From positions 96,309 through 160,308 of the forward strand of contig CAISRB010000028.1 in the NCBI GenBank assembly GCA_903887775.1: a DNA stretch of 64,000 bases, given 5' to 3'. The position numbers were made by a program, and so were the translations under genes. Source of the DNA: an uncultured Bacteroidales bacterium (GTDB lineage Bacteria; Bacteroidota; Bacteroidia; Bacteroidales; FEN-979). The notes under the pieces are model-generated. The model was not told the DNA's origin. It did not search any database and saw only the letters and a list, made by a program, of their open reading frames with translations. This document shows, in pieces, positions 62,242 through 64,000 of the stretch; within the stretch, counting starts at the first letter, position 1, and every line of letters begins with the position of its first letter.

Positions 62242-63264
62242 TTATTTGCCCAGAAATTTGTTGGCCCTGCTCTGGGCATTCGCCCGGATATTGAAAAAGT
62301 AAAAAGGATAATCAAAAGAATGATAAACTCCCTTCCCAAAAGATTTTGTGTACTTATAAAGATCATTTGAGTCGGCGCTGGTGCAGATCAACACACCTTT
62401 TTTTATATCGACTCTGGCATCAGCATATTGTGGAACCGGAAGAAATTTTAATGTTATCGAATCGGGCATGATGGAGCCCAATCCCTCAGCAGTTGTTGCT
62501 TCTGACTCGGCTCTTGTCCAGGTGATCGGATTGATAACCAGGCCCACCAAATTTGATACGACCGGATTGTGAGGCGGGATGACACTGGGAGCCTGGGTAT
62601 TATAGGAGATAATTACACCGATGTCATTGGGTCCATCTGCAAATTTTAAATGCGGATTACCGGCCAGATAAGCTGAAGTGACAGGGTAACCAATAACGTA
62701 GGCTGCAATCATTCGCTGATAAATACCGGGATTGTCTTTCAGGTATCCCGAAAGCAAATGGATCAGAACATTTGATCCCTGTGAATGACCGGCTAAGATG
62801 AACGGGCGACCATTATTGTAATGCTGAATATAGTATATAAAAGCGGCAACGGCATCAGATGTTGGGATGCCGCCTATGACTTTTTCCCGCTGATCTTCCG
62901 GCAAACTTAAAGTATAATTGGCATCTGCCTGACGGTAATAAGGCGCGAAAACATTTGCAAAAGTCTCAAACGCTGTTGCCTGGCGTTCAAATGCCGGGAG
63001 AGCGCCTGCCAGCATGGAAGGGTTGTCAATATTACATATATTTGGATCTGTTGAATCAACCTTTTCCCAGCAAGTCGGATAAAGATAAAAAACGTCAACT
63101 GCCATGACCGGTGCAGGTAAAGCCAACCAATGTGCAGCTTGTGAATAATCTGTAGCAATAGCAACTGGTTGGGGTGGAGTAATTTTCCTGCAACCTAAGC
63201 AAAAAGTTGATACTAGTACTGATGCGATTAATGGATAAATCCAGGTTTTGTTTTGAGTGGTCAT
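62242..63264 (-). CDS. DUF3089 alpha/beta-hydrolase-like lipoprotein
   Basis: This 340-residue lipoprotein (signal LIASVLVSTFCLGCRK, Cys25) has a DUF3089 domain with VDVFYLYPTCWEK near the start and the nucleophile elbow FILAGHSQGSNVLIHLLSGYL (about 155-175). The fold is alpha/beta-hydrolase-like, and FNTQAPSVIPPHNPVV-like loops surround the site. It could be an esterase. It is 74 bp upstream of the sialate esterase on the same strand and may be read with it. Confidence 0.75.
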   Translation of the reverse strand: MTTQNKTWIYPLIASVLVSTFCLGCRKITPPQPVAIATDYSQAAHWLALPAPVMAVDVFYLYPTCWEKVDSTDPNICNIDNPSMLAGALPAFERQATAFETFANVFAPYYRQADANYTLSLPEDQREKVIGGIPTSDAVAAFIYYIQHYNNGRPFILAGHSQGSNVLIHLLSGYLKDNPGIYQRMIAAYVIGYPVTSAYLAGNPHLKFADGPNDIGVIISYNTQAPSVIPPHNPVVSNLVGLVINPITWTRAESEATTAEGLGSIMPDSITLKFLPVPQYADARVDIKKGVLICTSADSNDLYKYTKSFGKGVYHSFDYPFYFFNIRANAQSRANKFLGK

Positions 63265-64000
63265 CTAGTCTGTTTTAAAGGACAATATTAACATTTCTTA
63301 TTGTTAGTTTATGTCATTTTGTTTCAAATGCCTGTAACCGGCTTTCCCAAGGTGTGTACCCGGTTTGGATAAAACGAATCATCTGACCACCTTCCGCCGG
63401 TTCTCGTTAACCACATTAATTTATTAACAATCAACAAATTGAGATTATCATGCTGTTTTGGCGAAGGCTGGACAGGGAGAGGGTTTTTTCCGGTAGGGAA
63501 GAGTGTATCATCGATGTTGCTGAGTTTAATTTGAAGGCGGTCTCAATGCTGATTATGGCGTATCTTTGGTTTCATTAAAACAAACCATGAAAAAGAAACT
63601 CTCTGGTCTGGGCATTTTATTTATGCTGATTTTAAAGCACCCACCTTTACCAGAATATAACCTGTTCCAAAAGACCAGTATAGTGGAAGTTCGAAGCTAT
63701 TCCCTTAAGCAGATTGCTTTGCAGTTCTTCCTGAATTAAACTTTAAAGGGAGGAAACATTATAAAAATCAATAAAATAATAGTGATCAAGTAATTAAGCT
63801 GATATTCATTTTCAGATTCAAATAAAAATTGTTATGAAAAAAATGATTAGGTTTTCCACTTCACTAGTGTCTACTAAAAATTAAAGCTAAGTTGAAATCC
63901 GGACTCTTCACATATTTCAGCTCCTTCGTCGACCTGTTTTTCGAACAGTTTTCCGATAGGCGTTCTGTCAATGAGAGAGCCTCGCAAGATGCGGAGTACA
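63265..64000. other. Gene-poor right edge with small frames
   Basis: No secure gene is seen. Short frames include ATG 63450 to 63578 (42 codons) and ATG 63587 to 63739 (50 codons, starting MKKKLSGLGILFMLIL); both are too short to support. From 63868 two long overlapping frames stay open to the edge. One is on the plus strand from 63868; the other is on the minus strand with its stop TAG at 63874-63876. The latter ends in a strand-like FQLSFNF. One of them is probably the edge of a gene or mobile element. Confidence 0.3.

Noticed and set aside
60179..63264. Link between the sialate esterase and the MFS carrier as one sialic-acid pathway
   Set aside because: The two loci are more than 10 kb apart with unrelated genes between, and no sialidase or NanA-type gene is present.

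Overview
The window looks like chromosomal DNA of a member of the Bacteroidota, probably a Bacteroidales-like anaerobe or microaerophile. The evidence is a SusC-type TonB-dependent receptor with an N-terminal carboxypeptidase-regulatory domain, two secreted proteins with C-terminal type IX secretion (T9SS) sorting domains, an LruC-domain lipoprotein, a DUF4136 lipoprotein, many outer-membrane beta-barrels, almost no Shine-Dalgarno sequences, and several promoter-like TAnnTTTG (-7) elements. I saw no rRNA, tRNA, CRISPR array or complete insertion sequence.

Layout. 1-13.8 kb: the end of a methyltransferase gene, then mainly envelope and secreted proteins (PQQ-like propeller, small membrane proteins, a Skp-like protein divergent from a membrane-anchored regulator-like protein across an 18-bp perfect inverted repeat, TonB receptor, T9SS cargo, GMC oxidoreductase, several beta-barrels and a tiny Pro/Lys-rich exported protein). 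13.8-18 kb: a hybrid histidine kinase and an LruC lipoprotein. 18-24.8 kb: 3-oxoacid CoA-transferase (scoAB), a Gfo/Idh oxidoreductase, a T9SS protein, an Old Yellow Enzyme and a lipoprotein. 24.9-30.6 kb: a biotin-dependent decarboxylase/transcarboxylase locus, with a pyruvate/oxaloacetate carboxyltransferase divergent from a methylmalonyl-CoA-type carboxyltransferase, an OadG-like subunit, a separate biotin carrier and the Na+-pumping OadB-like subunit. 30.6-41.5 kb: a complete [NiFe]-hydrogenase locus (nickel transporter, hypFCDEAB, and convergent hyaABCD-like genes). Its small subunit has the six cysteines of the oxygen-tolerant [4Fe-3S] proximal cluster. 41.7-49.5 kb: a lipoprotein, an RND efflux operon (adaptor, pump, TolC) and an MFS carrier. 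49.7-51.5 kb: a long pentapeptide-repeat protein and a tiny ParB-like protein. 51.7-56.2 kb: an unusual three-gene amino-acid ABC importer operon. 56.4-63.3 kb: an MscS channel, a CNNM/CorC-like protein, a sialate O-acetylesterase and a DUF3089 hydrolase. The last 0.7 kb is gene-poor and may run into another gene or a mobile element.

How it fits together. The hydrogenase would feed electrons from H2 through cytochrome b to the quinone pool. The decarboxylase locus could convert methylmalonyl-CoA or oxaloacetate decarboxylation into a sodium gradient, or move CO2 between acyl-CoA and pyruvate in the propionate pathway. The rest is mostly envelope, transport and secretion.

Most unusual items: the ABC importer, whose permease carries two whole binding domains flanked by complementary halves of a third and whose ATPase has a degenerate histidine-kinase-like ATPase tail; the 18-bp perfect inverted repeat at 3438-3484; a family of short purine-rich repeats (AAGCGAG/GTAGCGAR and GCGAAAR) that appears in spacers and inside two genes; and the paired 5S-like and 12S-like carboxyltransferases beside a single biotin carrier.
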